Of a stretch of DNA of 64,000 nt, positions 1 through 9,213 are shown in pieces. The notes beneath the pieces are model-generated. The model was not told the origin of the DNA. It did not search any database and saw only the letters and a program-made list of their open reading frames with translations. The stretch comes from Planctomycetaceae bacterium. Lineage in GTDB: Bacteria > Planctomycetota > Planctomycetia > Pirellulales > Pirellulaceae. A program made the translations under genes and the position numbers. Each line of letters starts with the position of its first letter. Position 1 is the stretch's first letter. The stretch is taken from contig JACKHN010000017.1 in assembly GCA_020638975.1 (NCBI GenBank), positions 1-64,000 on the forward strand, in the 5' to 3' direction.

Positions 1-213
1 CTAGATGCCGCCCGCGAAAGCATTGCGTCGCAACCGTTCAAACTCGCGTCTAACGAGGTTTGCTCCCAGTTCGCGATCGACACACACGGCTATCGGCGTT
101 GTTGCCGTTCCCTGCGAGCCATCTCTCACTCTAGGTTGCGAGCAGGGTGCCCAACAGAAATAGGCTGGTTCCCGGAATCCGAGCACCAGCCTAAATCTCT
201 TCGACACTAGTAG

Positions 214-287
214 TCGGGCCGACAAGATTTGAACTTGCGATCTCTTGGCCCCCAGCCAAGCGCGATACCAGGCTTCGCTACGGCCCG
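214..287 (-). tRNA. tRNA-Pro (anticodon GGG)
   Basis: On the minus strand a 74-nt cloverleaf can be folded. The acceptor arm is CGGGCCG/CGGCCCG with discriminator A, the D stem is GCGA/TCGC, the anticodon stem CTTGG/CCAAG encloses loop CTGGGGG (anticodon GGG), and the T arm contains TTCAAAT. The C1-G72 pair with A73 is typical of bacterial proline tRNA. CCA is not encoded. It stands alone, with no protein gene recognisable on either side nearby. Confidence 0.93.
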
Positions 288-617
288 CAGCGGAACGGTT
301 ACCATTCTAGTGGCAATCTTGCACGACGACTACCCCGCAACGACGCTCGTGGTGACACTTCGGCTTGTATTCCAATAGCCAACTGCAACGGCTTGCCTCT
401 TCGGCTGTCTGGTCGCTCCATTCGCGAGATGCGCTCTCAAGGGTGTGTTGGCATCGGCAAAGCGAACCTCACCCACGCGTCCGAAGAGGGTGCCACCCTG
501 TCCGCCAGTTCGTGTGTGCCAGTAGGCAACTTTACCGATCCGCCTTCTTGCTTAACATTGCGATTTCCGCCATCGATCGTTGTCCCCCAGAAACTAGTCC
601 TTAAGTAAGCATATGCC

Positions 618-674
618 GGGTTGGAGTACAGGCTTTCGCCCGCTCCGGTCAGCCTGAAGGCTGTACTCCAACCC
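618..674. repeat. Intergenic palindrome (GGGTTGGAGTACAG arms)
   Basis: Perfect 14-bp inverted arms at 618-631 and 661-674 enclose 29 nt. The loop holds AGCCTG, which can also pair with CAGGCT in the left arm. No T-tract follows, so it is a palindromic repeat rather than a clear terminator. It lies just before the methyltransferase remnant. Confidence 0.8.
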
Positions 675-690
675 AATGATCGAAACCTGA

Positions 691-1011
691 CACGGCACTA
701 GTCACTTTCAAGTCGATACTGCACGATTGCCAACCGACGAAGTTCGACGCTTCATTGAGCGGGCAGCGGAATGTTTGGTGCTGGGCGGAACATTACTGAT
801 CTTCGAGCGAGAATCAATCCAGTTCGCAGGTAAGCCGCCGCCCTATGGAATGCTTTCAATGCTCCTCTTCTTTCGCTCGTTCCGACTGCCATCGGTCGAT
901 GAACAGCTACTCACGACTGTGGGCTTCGTGAACATCACCCTGCAAAGGATATCGCTCGAAACGTCCTTTACTTTAATTACAGCCCAGTCACCGGGGATAA
1001 AGGTTCATTAG
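691..1011 (+). pseudogene. Truncated class I SAM-dependent methyltransferase (C-terminal remnant)
   Basis: The frame is open from a stop at 688-690 and reads through LPTDEVRRFIERAAECL and GGTLLIFE, then FRLPSVDEQLLTTVGF. This resembles the post-motif-I half of class I methyltransferases (strand 4, helix, strand 5 'LxPGGxLxxxE', then the antiparallel 6/7 strands). The SAM-binding glycine loop that should lie about 60-100 residues upstream is absent, and no in-frame ATG precedes the conserved part; the only in-frame start is a TTG at 727. It is best read as a 5'-truncated relic of a Methyltransf_11/25-type gene, possibly cut when the neighbouring palindrome or tRNA region rearranged. The family call is by motif only. 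Confidence 0.55.
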
Positions 1012-1621
1012 TCGTCTACTGGGCGATCACATGTCGCTGCTTCAGGGATATTGTGGCCTCTTCCTCGGGCGAGAATGCCGTGACGCGCGGCGTTGCAGTT
1101 GGCTTCTAGTATCCCGCGACAGGGTTGACGGCGAGATCGTCGAACTTAAACGAGAAGCTGAGTGCAGCGATCACTGCACCGACCACATTTCACTGGCTGT
1201 CGTGGTCCCAGGTCGGGTTCCGCTGAAGCCACGTACGTAAGTGCTTCTTCTGAATCTCACAGACTTTCAGTGCACCGCGGTAGCCACACAGATTTCCGAG
1301 TCAGGGCCACTCGCGAGACTTCTTTTTCCCCTTGCCGCGACTCCGCTCGCCGGTCTCGTCGACCGGTCTCGTCGATCAGTGGAATGCGATTCTGCGTGCC
1401 GGGTTCAGTGCAGCATCGTGCGTTGGTTTCCTTCCAAAGCCTGGCAGATCCATGCTGTTTGCAACGTTTTTTCGATTCCTTGTCATTGGTCATTTGGCCA
1501 TTCGTAGCTCTCCCAGTTGCCAGCCCAGTCCCCTCTTCGCCTGTTGCGCCGGGGCATATTCCAATCTGAAATCCGGCTGATACACTTGTTGCTTGCAAAT
1601 CTGCTGTCAACGAGGGGACTG
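1012..1621. other. Gene-poor stretch before the aminopeptidase gene
   Basis: No convincing gene is visible. On the minus strand at about 1120-1300 a frame reads ALKVCEIQKKHLRTWL and, after an in-frame TGA, AALSFSFKFDDLAVNPVAGY, which could be a decayed protein of unknown family. Two perfect tandem copies of CCGGTCTCGTCGA lie at 1350-1362 and 1363-1375. Confidence 0.35.
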
Positions 1622-2431
1622 ATGTTGCAAAGTAAGGCGAAAATTAGGCTTGCCAAACCCGAACGCGATGCCATGCGTCGAGCTGGTCAATTTAACGCTC
1701 AGCTGATGGACTACATCCGTGAGTTTGTCAAACCAGGCGTGACGACCGGCGAATTGGACGAACGTGTCCACGAATATACGGTCTCGCGCGGGCATCGCCC
1801 CGCACCACTGCACTATCCTGGCGAGAAGGGTCCTTACCCGAGGAGTTGCTGCACCAGTATCAACGAAGTCATCTGCCACGGCATTCCGAACGATTATGTC
1901 TTACAAGAGGGCGACATCGTCAATGTTGATGTGACCAGCGTCGTGGATGGCTGGCACGGAGATTCCTCCGAGACGTTCTTGATTGGAGAGGTCTCTGACG
2001 AAGCCCGCGCCGTAACGCAGTGCGCCTTTGATTGCCTGTGGCTGGCAATCCGAGCGATCACGCCTAATTGTCCAGTGGCGACCATCGGTCATGCGATTCG
2101 AGCCGAAGCGGAGGGGCGCGGCTTCAGCGTTGTCCGAGAGTTTGTTGGACACGGATTGGGACGAGACTTTCACCAAGAACCGACCATCCCACATTATCCG
2201 ACTCGGCAATCACGGCGCGACCGTCTCGCTCCCGGCACTTGCTTCACGATCGAACCGATGATCAACGTTGGAGTCCGACAAGGTGTCACGGACAAGCAAG
2301 ATGGATGGACTGTCCGAACCCGTGACGGCAAACTGTCGGCTCAGTTCGAGCACACGATTATGATGACCGAAGAGGGCCCCGAAGTGCTGACCCCAACAAA
2401 AAATGGCCCCCAGGAAGGCCATCAGTTCTAA
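1622..2431 (+). CDS. map: Methionine aminopeptidase, type I
   Basis: This is a 269-residue cytosolic metalloprotease that removes the initiator methionine from nascent proteins. All pocket residues of the type I family can be read. H86 lies in CTSINEVICHGIP, D103 in NVDVT and D114 in GDSS. H177 lies in GHGLG, H184 in FHQEP, E211 in FTIEPM and E243 in EHT. I chose the ATG at 1622 because GAGGGG precedes it closely and the conserved fold starts soon after. The open frame extends upstream to 1517 but that part resembles nothing. It stands alone and is followed 135 nt downstream by a secreted SH3-like protein. Confidence 0.95.
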   Translation: MLQSKAKIRLAKPERDAMRRAGQFNAQLMDYIREFVKPGVTTGELDERVHEYTVSRGHRPAPLHYPGEKGPYPRSCCTSINEVICHGIPNDYVLQEGDIVNVDVTSVVDGWHGDSSETFLIGEVSDEARAVTQCAFDCLWLAIRAITPNCPVATIGHAIRAEAEGRGFSVVREFVGHGLGRDFHQEPTIPHYPTRQSRRDRLAPGTCFTIEPMINVGVRQGVTDKQDGWTVRTRDGKLSAQFEHTIMMTEEGPEVLTPTKNGPQEGHQF

Positions 2432-2566
2432 ACCGGCTGTCACGCAGATGTCCCTGTCTTCCCAACCTTCCCGGCTCGCGCGATTGCTATTGAACCGCCC
2501 AAGGCTTTTCTCTAGAAGACTGCCCTCTTCTTTTTCGACAAGTCTTCGATTTCGGCGGGCGTTTTC

Positions 2567-3805
2567 ATGCGAGCCACTTCTGTTGTTAGTTTGATCGTCC
2601 TTCTTGCTGCGGCTGCCACCCTGGCGGAGGAATCCTTTCCGTATAAGGTAGCGGTCAAGTCGCGTGAGGTAACTGTCCGTAGCGGGCCCGGCTCGCAGTT
2701 CTATGTGACGGGACAAATCGAGGCTGGCGACGAAATCGAAGTTTACGAGCGGAAGGGTGGCGGGTGGTTGGGGATACGACCGCCCAAAGGCAGCTTTAAT
2801 TGGGTCGAAGCCAGTAAGCTGCGGATGACGAATGATCCGGATGTGGCCAAGGTCGTCGGTAATAACGTAGTCGCTTGGGTAGGCTCTGAAAGCGACACAG
2901 ATACAGATCACAAGTGGCAAGTCAAACTCGATCCGGGTGAATCCGTTCAATTGATGTCGCGGCAATCGATGTCCATCTTCCGTGGCGATGAACTGCGGGA
3001 TTTTTATCAGATCGCGCCTCCTGCCGGCGAGTTTCGTTGGGTTCAGGAACGGGACATCGACCCCCTGAAGGAACAGGCGTCCGCAACAAACCCTCAATCC
3101 GAGATCCAACTCGCACAATTCCAAGTTGTTGCTGAGGAAATTAGTGAAACGCCAGCGGTCACGGACGGCTTCGTCGCACGAGACGATGTGCCCACCGAAA
3201 CGGAGGCTGCTCGCGTGGCATCGCTTGCTCCGCGAACAGATTTCCGCCCCAGCGAGAACCGAATCGCGGACTTTGATTCAATGGCCAAGATGCTCGACAT
3301 TAGGTTGTCGGAAACCGTTGCGCAGCGGCCAACACAGTGGAAGCTGGCTGCCTTGCGTCAAGAAGCGGAAGCGTTATTGGAACAAAGCGATACGACCTTG
3401 CATCGGGGGAAGGCACGACTGATCCTTGAAAACATCAAAGAGTTCGAGCGGCTGCAGCTGAGCTACGCGGGTATCGCCGACCCGAATGCGGACGAATTCG
3501 TCGCGGACTCGCCAGCAACGAACGAAGCTTCGCCGACCTCCGACGCGACTGACTTTGATCCACGCTTCGACGGTCGTGGTTGGCTGTTGCCCGTTCACTC
3601 GAGCCACCAAGCATCTCCGCCGTACGCTTTGCTCGATCAACAAGGTCAGATCCTATCTTTCGTCTCACCCGCGCCAGGACTGAATCTGCATCGTTATTTA
3701 CGCAAGGAAGTCGGCATCTTCGGCCAGCGCAGTCGAGCCGAGTTCCTGAAGAAGCCACATCTCACGGCTGATCGCATCGTGGACATGGAACGGCACCGTC
3801 GATAA
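2567..3805 (+). CDS. Secreted protein with SH3-like (bacterial SH3b) repeats
   Basis: The 412-residue product starts with a cleavable signal peptide (hydrophobic core at residues 5-20, then AEES), so it is exported. Residues about 26-85 read like an SH3b domain (VTVRSGPGSQFYVTGQIEAG, then GWLGIRPP and FNWVEA). A second, weaker copy at about 95-165 ends FRWVQERDI. A charged central part follows. The conserved-looking tail RFDGRGWLLPVHSS and YALLDQQGQILSFVSPAPG is a segment I associate with planctomycete envelope proteins. SH3b domains usually bind peptidoglycan or peptides, and the ligand here is unknown. The downstream gene is convergent, with a palindrome between the two. Confidence 0.8.
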   Translation: MRATSVVSLIVLLAAAATLAEESFPYKVAVKSREVTVRSGPGSQFYVTGQIEAGDEIEVYERKGGGWLGIRPPKGSFNWVEASKLRMTNDPDVAKVVGNNVVAWVGSESDTDTDHKWQVKLDPGESVQLMSRQSMSIFRGDELRDFYQIAPPAGEFRWVQERDIDPLKEQASATNPQSEIQLAQFQVVAEEISETPAVTDGFVARDDVPTETEAARVASLAPRTDFRPSENRIADFDSMAKMLDIRLSETVAQRPTQWKLAALRQEAEALLEQSDTTLHRGKARLILENIKEFERLQLSYAGIADPNADEFVADSPATNEASPTSDATDFDPRFDGRGWLLPVHSSHQASPPYALLDQQGQILSFVSPAPGLNLHRYLRKEVGIFGQRSRAEFLKKPHLTADRIVDMERHRR

Positions 3806-3856
3806 AGATGCCCAAGGGCAGCCTAAATAGATCTGCACGATTCCGATTGATTCGTC

Positions 3857-3880
3857 AGCCGTAGGCGCTAGCCTACGGCT
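3857..3880. repeat. GCTAGCC-core palindrome, short copy
   Basis: AGCCGTAGGC-GCTA-GCCTACGGCT forms perfect 10-bp arms around a 4-nt loop between two convergent genes. The sequence matches the outer arms of the longer palindromes at 14625-14704 and 26998-27072, so it belongs to one dispersed family. It could also terminate transcription from both sides. Confidence 0.85.
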
Positions 3881-3908
3881 CAATGGAGTCAGACTCTCGC
3901 AAGACTAT

Positions 3909-4769
3909 TTAGCTGCTGGCGCTTCTGTAGCTGAGCAGTGCACGCTTGAAGATCCATCGCGAGCCAAGCAGGCAGCCAACCGTGGCGGCGATCGCAAATA
4001 GCGCCAGCGAGGTTCCGACACTCGTTTCCGGCCTTAACGGTTGAGCGACGATGCGAGCGGGAACATTCACCACGATCAGCACTGGAATAATGAACGTAAA
4101 GAACCACTGCAGCGGCGCGCCGAACGGTCCGTTGTAGATCTCCATCGGGTATCGCGAAAAGTTCGTGATGTAGAACCAGAAGTCATACAGTGTCTGGTTT
4201 CGGCCCAGCCAGATACTGGTCGCTGCCAGTGAGACCATCAGGCTGTACATGATCGCCACACCACAAGCGAGATAGAAAAGGTACATCCCAGCCAGGAGCG
4301 GCGTGACGGTTAAGGGATGTGCCGGGTCGCCCGCAAGCCGCCACAGGCTGACCACCAAGAGCACGCCACCTGCAACAAAATTAGACAGCGACGACCAGTC
4401 CATTTTCTGCAACGAGATTAGGAACTGCGTATCAATGGGTTTTAGTAGTGCAAAATCGAGATTGCCCGTCCGAATCAACTCGCTGAACTCTTGAGCGTTT
4501 GGCATGAAAAAGGTTTGCACGATACTGTTGACGATCCAAGTCGTGGCGATGAAGGCAAAGAACTCAAACTGGTGCCAATCCGCGATCCGCCGCTGCTCGA
4601 TCTGGGAGAAGATCAGCAGATAGAACCCCAAATTCATCATCGTCCAGGACAGCGATGCGATGCACTCGATGATGAAATTAGCGCGAAACGTCATGTCGCG
4701 AATCAAGCTATTTCGCGCAAATGTCAGAAACACACGAGTGTACTGAGGTTGTTCGCTCTTCGATGCCAT
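3909..4769 (-). CDS. ABC-2 type transporter permease (DUF990-like)
   Basis: A 286-residue integral membrane protein with about six hydrophobic segments. The N-terminal part has FARNSLIRDMTFRANFIIE, and the middle has ELIRTGNLDFALLKPID, a pattern typical of the ABC2_membrane_6 (DUF990) permeases. These pair with an ATPase to export drugs or lipids. I use the ATG at 4769, since the upstream 26 codons look non-coding. No ATP-binding partner or second permease lies next to it, which is unusual for this family, so the ATPase must be encoded elsewhere or shared. Substrate unknown. Confidence 0.8.
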   Translation of the reverse strand: MASKSEQPQYTRVFLTFARNSLIRDMTFRANFIIECIASLSWTMMNLGFYLLIFSQIEQRRIADWHQFEFFAFIATTWIVNSIVQTFFMPNAQEFSELIRTGNLDFALLKPIDTQFLISLQKMDWSSLSNFVAGGVLLVVSLWRLAGDPAHPLTVTPLLAGMYLFYLACGVAIMYSLMVSLAATSIWLGRNQTLYDFWFYITNFSRYPMEIYNGPFGAPLQWFFTFIIPVLIVVNVPARIVAQPLRPETSVGTSLALFAIAATVGCLLGSRWIFKRALLSYRSASS

Positions 4770-4967
4770 GATGAATTTGACGTCGTCGATTAGGAAAGTG
4801 GTGCGAGGCGTCGGCGTAAGCCGCACCGATCCTGCAGAAAGAGCCAATCATACGTCATCGTACACTCTCGGAATACCGCAGGCTCGTTGATCTGCCAATT
4901 GGTTCCGAAGCTCTGCGGTCGCTACAATAGTCTCACCACACCGGTTGGATTCACCTGGAGTTTCCCC

Positions 4968-7211
4968 ATGGCCCGATATCGATTGCCAGTCCTCCTGTTA
5001 CTGCTTGCTGCTTACGTCATCGTACCACCTCAACTCCTAGCAGCAGAACCGCAAACGGACGACGCGACCGTTGAACCGTTGTCGGTCGAGCAAATCGTCG
5101 AACGTATCCGCCCTTCGCTGGTCACGATTTCGACAACCGGTCGCGAAGGCGGGGAGCATGGTCTGGGAACGGGGTTCGTTGTATCTGCCGAAGGGTTGAT
5201 CGCCACGAATCTGCATGTGATCGGCGAGGGCCGCGAGTTCACGGTCGAGTTGTCCGACGGAACCGATCTCACCGTCGAGGCGGTACACGCCTCAGATCGG
5301 CATCGCGACCTCGCGATCGTGAAAGTGGCGACTGGCGGCAAGAAGCTTAAGCCACTCGAGTTGAGCGACGCGAGTTCCCTGATTCAAGGGCAACCCATCG
5401 TCATGATGGGTAATCCCCTCGGGTTAAAGCACAGCGTTGTAAGTGGAATCGTCTCGGCCGTGCGAGAAGTCGAAGGCCAAGAGATGATCCAACTCGCGAT
5501 TCCCATCGAACGTGGCAACAGCGGCGGCCCCGTCGTCGATATGCAAGCTCGTGTGCATGGCATCGCAAATATGAAATCGTTGCGTGAGGAGAATGTTGGC
5601 TTTGCCGTTGATGCGAAACATCTGCGACTACTGCTCGACGAACCGAATCCGATTTCGTTGTCGCGGTGGGCGACGATCGGAGCGATCGACGAGCATCAAT
5701 GGACTCCGCTGCTCGGCGCACGCTGGCGACAGCGCGCCGGAAGAATCTTCGTGACGGGGCAAGGCTCGGGCTTCGGCGGTCGTTCGCTTTGCATCTCGAC
5801 GGTCGAAGCACCAAAGGTTCCGTTTGAACTCGCCGTACATGTCAAGCTCGATGACGAAGCGGGCGCGGCGGGATTGATCTTTCATGCGGATGGCGGTGAC
5901 AAACACTATGGTTTTTACCCGACCAACGGCAAATTGCGTTTGACGTGCTTCAACGGACCGACGGTCTTCACGTGGCAGATCCTCGAAGACGTCGACACTG
6001 CCCACTATCGACCCGGCGAATGGAATCAACTGAAAGTCCGCATCGAAGCGGACAAGTTCCAATGCTTCGTGAATGAACAACTCGTGATTGAGTCGCAGGA
6101 TCAGACCTATACTTCCGGCAGAATTGGGTTAGCCAAGTTTCGACAAACAGAGGCCGAATTCAAGCAGTTCCGATTCGCGGACAAACTGGCCGAAACGCAA
6201 CTCGGTGCCGAAGAACTCGCCCGCTTCACGACGTTAATCGAGGGCTTGCCCACGCTGCCGACATTGCGCCCCGCTGATATCGAGCCCTTCACCGAGAAAG
6301 CCGAAGCGTCTGCAACGCTGCTGCGACGACGAGCCGACGAGTTGGAGCGTCGCGCCGAAGAGCTTCGTAAGACGGCTCAGGATGTTCGCGTGCAGGGAGT
6401 CGCAAGGAAGTTGGGTGAACTGGTGAACACCGACAATGGCGACTTTGATCTCTTGCGAGGCGCCTTGTTACTGGCCAAGTTGGACGAGCCGGATATAGAA
6501 GTCGAGGCTTATCTCTCGCAAGTCGATCAAATGGCCGGCGAGATCAAGAAGACATTTGCCGAAGACGCTGACGACGCGACGAAGCTTGCCAAGTTGAACG
6601 ATTATTTCTTTGTCGAGAATGGATTTCACGGCAGTCGCAGCGACGAGTACTATCACCGCGCGAACAGCTACATGAACCGCGTGATCGACGACCGCGAGGG
6701 AATTCCGGTCACGCTCTCCGTCCTCTACATGGAACTTGGTCAACGCGTGGGGCTCGACATCCAAGGGGTCGGGCTGCCCGGTCACTTTGTTGTGAAGCAT
6801 GTTCGTCCCGAGAGCGACGATCAACTGGTCGATGTATTTGAACGTGGAACCCTGCTCTCGCGAGACGATGCGGTCGCGTTAGTTCGTCTGCATGCGAACC
6901 GGACCCTGACGGAAGACGATCTCGCAGCAAGTCCCAAACGAGATATCTTGGTTCGTATGATTCGCAATCTTGGCGGATTGGCAGAGTCCAGAACGGACGG
7001 CGAGGCGTTGCTTCGCTATCTCGAAGCGCTCGTCGCGATCGAGCCCGATTCCGCGGAGTATCGACAGCAACGAGCGGGTCTGCGAGCGTTCGGCAACCGC
7101 TACGCCGCGGCGATCGCCGATCTCGACTGGCTGCTCGAACATGAATCGCCGGGCATCGATCTCGATCGGATCCACAGCATGCGTTCGGCTCTCTTGCAAC
7201 GGTTGGACTAA
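4968..7211 (+). CDS. HtrA-like trypsin protease fused to a LamG/DUF1080-like domain and a SirB1-type transglutaminase-like domain
   Basis: A 747-residue exported protein with signal peptide (LPVLLLLLAAYVIVPPQLLAA). Residues about 40-220 are an S1C serine protease with an intact triad: H83 in ATNLHVIG, D114 in HRDLAIV and S185 in RGNSGGP. Residues about 215-410 look like a concanavalin-type 3-keto-disaccharide hydrolase/LamG-like fold (WTPLLGARWRQRAGRIFVTG, then DEAGAAGLIFHADGGDKHYG). Residues about 450-700 carry a SirB1/transglutaminase-like segment (REGIPVTLSVLYMELGQRVG, GVGLPGHFVVKH). No PDZ domain was seen. GGAG precedes the chosen ATG. A small membrane protein follows after 10 nt. A role in periplasmic quality control is inferred. 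Confidence 0.85.
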   Translation: MARYRLPVLLLLLAAYVIVPPQLLAAEPQTDDATVEPLSVEQIVERIRPSLVTISTTGREGGEHGLGTGFVVSAEGLIATNLHVIGEGREFTVELSDGTDLTVEAVHASDRHRDLAIVKVATGGKKLKPLELSDASSLIQGQPIVMMGNPLGLKHSVVSGIVSAVREVEGQEMIQLAIPIERGNSGGPVVDMQARVHGIANMKSLREENVGFAVDAKHLRLLLDEPNPISLSRWATIGAIDEHQWTPLLGARWRQRAGRIFVTGQGSGFGGRSLCISTVEAPKVPFELAVHVKLDDEAGAAGLIFHADGGDKHYGFYPTNGKLRLTCFNGPTVFTWQILEDVDTAHYRPGEWNQLKVRIEADKFQCFVNEQLVIESQDQTYTSGRIGLAKFRQTEAEFKQFRFADKLAETQLGAEELARFTTLIEGLPTLPTLRPADIEPFTEKAEASATLLRRRADELERRAEELRKTAQDVRVQGVARKLGELVNTDNGDFDLLRGALLLAKLDEPDIEVEAYLSQVDQMAGEIKKTFAEDADDATKLAKLNDYFFVENGFHGSRSDEYYHRANSYMNRVIDDREGIPVTLSVLYMELGQRVGLDIQGVGLPGHFVVKHVRPESDDQLVDVFERGTLLSRDDAVALVRLHANRTLTEDDLAASPKRDILVRMIRNLGGLAESRTDGEALLRYLEALVAIEPDSAEYRQQRAGLRAFGNRYAAAIADLDWLLEHESPGIDLDRIHSMRSALLQRLD

Positions 7212-7221
7212 GAGCTCTCGC

Positions 7222-7689
7222 ATGCCCGACAGTAACGGAACTTCAATTGCTTCGACGAAGCAACGGGGCGAACTCCCGTTGGTGCTCGCGCTGCGAGTCC
7301 TTGGCAGCATCGACATGCTGGCGTTTGTCGCCGTCGTGATGCCCACTGCCTGGATTCAATGGGGCCATCACTGGAGCGGCCTTGGCGAGTTTCCGACGGC
7401 ACCCATCGCCAGCTATCTCGCCCGCTCCGCGTCCGCGCTGTACGCGTTACACGGTTTGATGGTTGTCTACATGTCGCTCGATGTGCGACGGTACTGGCCA
7501 CTGATTCGCCTGCTGGCACGACTCTCGATCGCTCATGGAATCGTGATGTTGAGCATCGACTTGGCCGTTGGCATGCCCGTGTGGTGGACGGTCCTGGAGG
7601 GCCCAGCGTTCGCCGTAACTGGACTGATCGTGCTTGCCACGCAATACTGGGGTGAGCCAGAGACGGTTGCGGAAACGGCAGGGGACTAG
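7222..7689 (+). CDS. Small four-helix membrane protein, function unknown
   Basis: 155 residues with four hydrophobic segments (about 21-45, 63-85, 94-115 and 120-142) and short polar ends. I recognise no family. It starts 10 nt after the stop of the HtrA-like fusion and ends 23 nt before the M48 protease gene. The three genes are therefore probably cotranscribed and may act in the same envelope process. The start ATG at 7222 was chosen because the longer open frame overlaps the upstream coding sequence. Confidence 0.65.
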   Translation: MPDSNGTSIASTKQRGELPLVLALRVLGSIDMLAFVAVVMPTAWIQWGHHWSGLGEFPTAPIASYLARSASALYALHGLMVVYMSLDVRRYWPLIRLLARLSIAHGIVMLSIDLAVGMPVWWTVLEGPAFAVTGLIVLATQYWGEPETVAETAGD

Positions 7690-7712
7690 CACGAATGAAA
7701 AAGTGAGTCGGT

Positions 7713-8645
7713 ATGTTTGCTCTTCTGGAGAGGGAGTGTCGTCGTCGATTAGCCGTCTGTTGCGTCTGTTCGCTCGTTCTACTCGGATTGGCCGCGCCGC
7801 TTAACGCTCAGCAACAACCTTTTCCCTTCTCCAATCCGCAGAAGATGTTCGATCAGTTCTTTGGCGCTGCTCCGGCTGAAGATCGGGCGGAGTTGGACAA
7901 GATTGAGATCCCAGTCCGCGACGAGTCTCAGATCGGCGAGCGGGCAAGTCGCGAGTATCTTGCCGAACTGCGTCGCCAGGGAATCAAGGTCAGCACTCGC
8001 GGCGATGATTATGAGTACCTTCAAGCACTCATCGCTCTCGTCCGTCCCAAGATGGAGAACGCGGCCCGTTACCGGACGATCCGCGTCCACATCGCGGAAT
8101 CAGACGAAACAGACGCCCGTTCATTTCCAGGGGGTACATTGATCTTCTATCGCGGCATGCTGAAGTTCGCCGAGAATGAAGCCGCTTTGGTCGGCGTCGT
8201 AGGACACGAGTTGTCGCATCTCGATCATGGACACCAATTGTACGATGCCAAGCGAATGAAGCTGATGCAGAATACGTTCAGCGGCACGAACGGATTCTCG
8301 CCCGATCAGTTCTTCCGCAACGGCGGAATGCTGATGCGAAGCTTCAGCAAACCCTTCCGCCCCGAAGACGAGTCGCAGGCAGACGATGACGGAGCGACTT
8401 GGGCCTACGAACTGGGATACGACCCGCGGGAAATGGCAAAGCTGTTCCTTCGCATGCACGAGCGTGATCGAGGAGTTCGGCCTGGGCTCCCATCCTTCAT
8501 GCAGACACACCCATACCACCTGGATCGTTTCAAGGCGATATCAGATCGCTACGACAAATTACAAGCCGCCATGCCCAAAGACAAACTATATCTTGGCTGC
8601 GAGAATCTAACGCGTCGAATTCCATGGTCGGTGAAAGAGTTCTGA
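7713..8645 (+). CDS. M48-family zinc metalloprotease (secreted or periplasmic)
   Basis: 310 residues. A signal peptide (residues about 12-32, ending LNAQQ) exports the protein. The zinc motif H165-E-L-S-H169 lies in GVVGHELSHLDHGH, and the third ligand region E220-SQAD is present with the spacing usual for M48 (HtpX/BepA/LoiP-like) peptidases. The family includes periplasmic proteases that degrade misfolded outer-membrane proteins. The short C-terminal tail has no TPR, so it is a minimal M48 protein. It follows the HtrA-like fusion and a small membrane protein, giving a plausible envelope-proteostasis operon. The next gene is convergent, 44 nt away. Confidence 0.9.
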   Translation: MFALLERECRRRLAVCCVCSLVLLGLAAPLNAQQQPFPFSNPQKMFDQFFGAAPAEDRAELDKIEIPVRDESQIGERASREYLAELRRQGIKVSTRGDDYEYLQALIALVRPKMENAARYRTIRVHIAESDETDARSFPGGTLIFYRGMLKFAENEAALVGVVGHELSHLDHGHQLYDAKRMKLMQNTFSGTNGFSPDQFFRNGGMLMRSFSKPFRPEDESQADDDGATWAYELGYDPREMAKLFLRMHERDRGVRPGLPSFMQTHPYHLDRFKAISDRYDKLQAAMPKDKLYLGCENLTRRIPWSVKEF

Positions 8646-8689
8646 GACGCCGGCGCGACGTTCGCGAACGCGGCTCGATCTACGGACGC

Positions 8690-9115
8690 TCAGCTGCCCT
8701 GTGCGATGTGCTTCGCGATCCAAGCTTCCAGCTCCGCAAAATCGACGGGTGGAAGCTCCGCCAGATCGGGCCGCAACTTTTTAGCACCGCCGAGATAAAC
8801 GTGCGTGATCTGCTGTTGTTTCTTTTCGGTGTTCCAATGCACCAGAATTCGGATGCATTTCTGAAGCGAACCGGGAACATTCAGCTCGTAGGAGCACAAC
8901 AACGGCACGTCGCGCCAACCGAGCTGTCGAGCGGCCAACGCCGGAAACTCGGCATCGAGATCTCTGGTCAAAGTAAAGGTAGCGCTGGCAACATCCTCGG
9001 ACTCGATCTCGTTTAAGCGGATCATCAGCGCGAGCAGCTTTCGAGTCTCCTCTAAGATCGCATCGCGCGAATTCGACTCGACCGTCGTCGCACCTCGGAC
9101 ACCGCGGCAAACCAT
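8690..9115 (-). CDS. aroH: Chorismate mutase, AroH type
   Basis: 141 residues, the size of the Bacillus-type monofunctional trimeric enzyme that converts chorismate to prephenate for Phe and Tyr synthesis. The N-terminus MVCRGVRGATTVE, the segment VPLLCSYELNVPGSLQKCIR and the end HVYLGGAKKLRPDL match that family. The active-site residues R7, E77, R89 and Y107 are all present. It lies downstream of the cyclotransferase-like gene on the same strand with a 98-nt gap, and no other aromatic-pathway gene is near. Confidence 0.94.
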   Translation of the reverse strand: MVCRGVRGATTVESNSRDAILEETRKLLALMIRLNEIESEDVASATFTLTRDLDAEFPALAARQLGWRDVPLLCSYELNVPGSLQKCIRILVHWNTEKKQQQITHVYLGGAKKLRPDLAELPPVDFAELEAWIAKHIAQGS

Positions 9116-9213
9116 TTCCGACCTTTCTCCAACGAATCGACCAATCCACCAGTAGCCTTAAACTTACCGTTCCAGCGTTTAGGCGGATAGACTGCCCACC
9201 GGTGTCGCCTCTA

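Larger units (their letters stand above)
1..690. other. Gene-poor left end around tRNA-Pro
   Basis: Apart from tRNA-Pro and the palindrome at 618-674, I see no convincing gene. Open frames are short, overlap the tRNA or the palindrome, and resemble no family I recognise. A gene running off the left edge cannot be excluded. Confidence 0.5.

Noticed and set aside
1..225. Minus-strand frame running off the left edge
   Set aside because: It begins inside the tRNA-Pro gene and has no recognisable motif or ribosome site.
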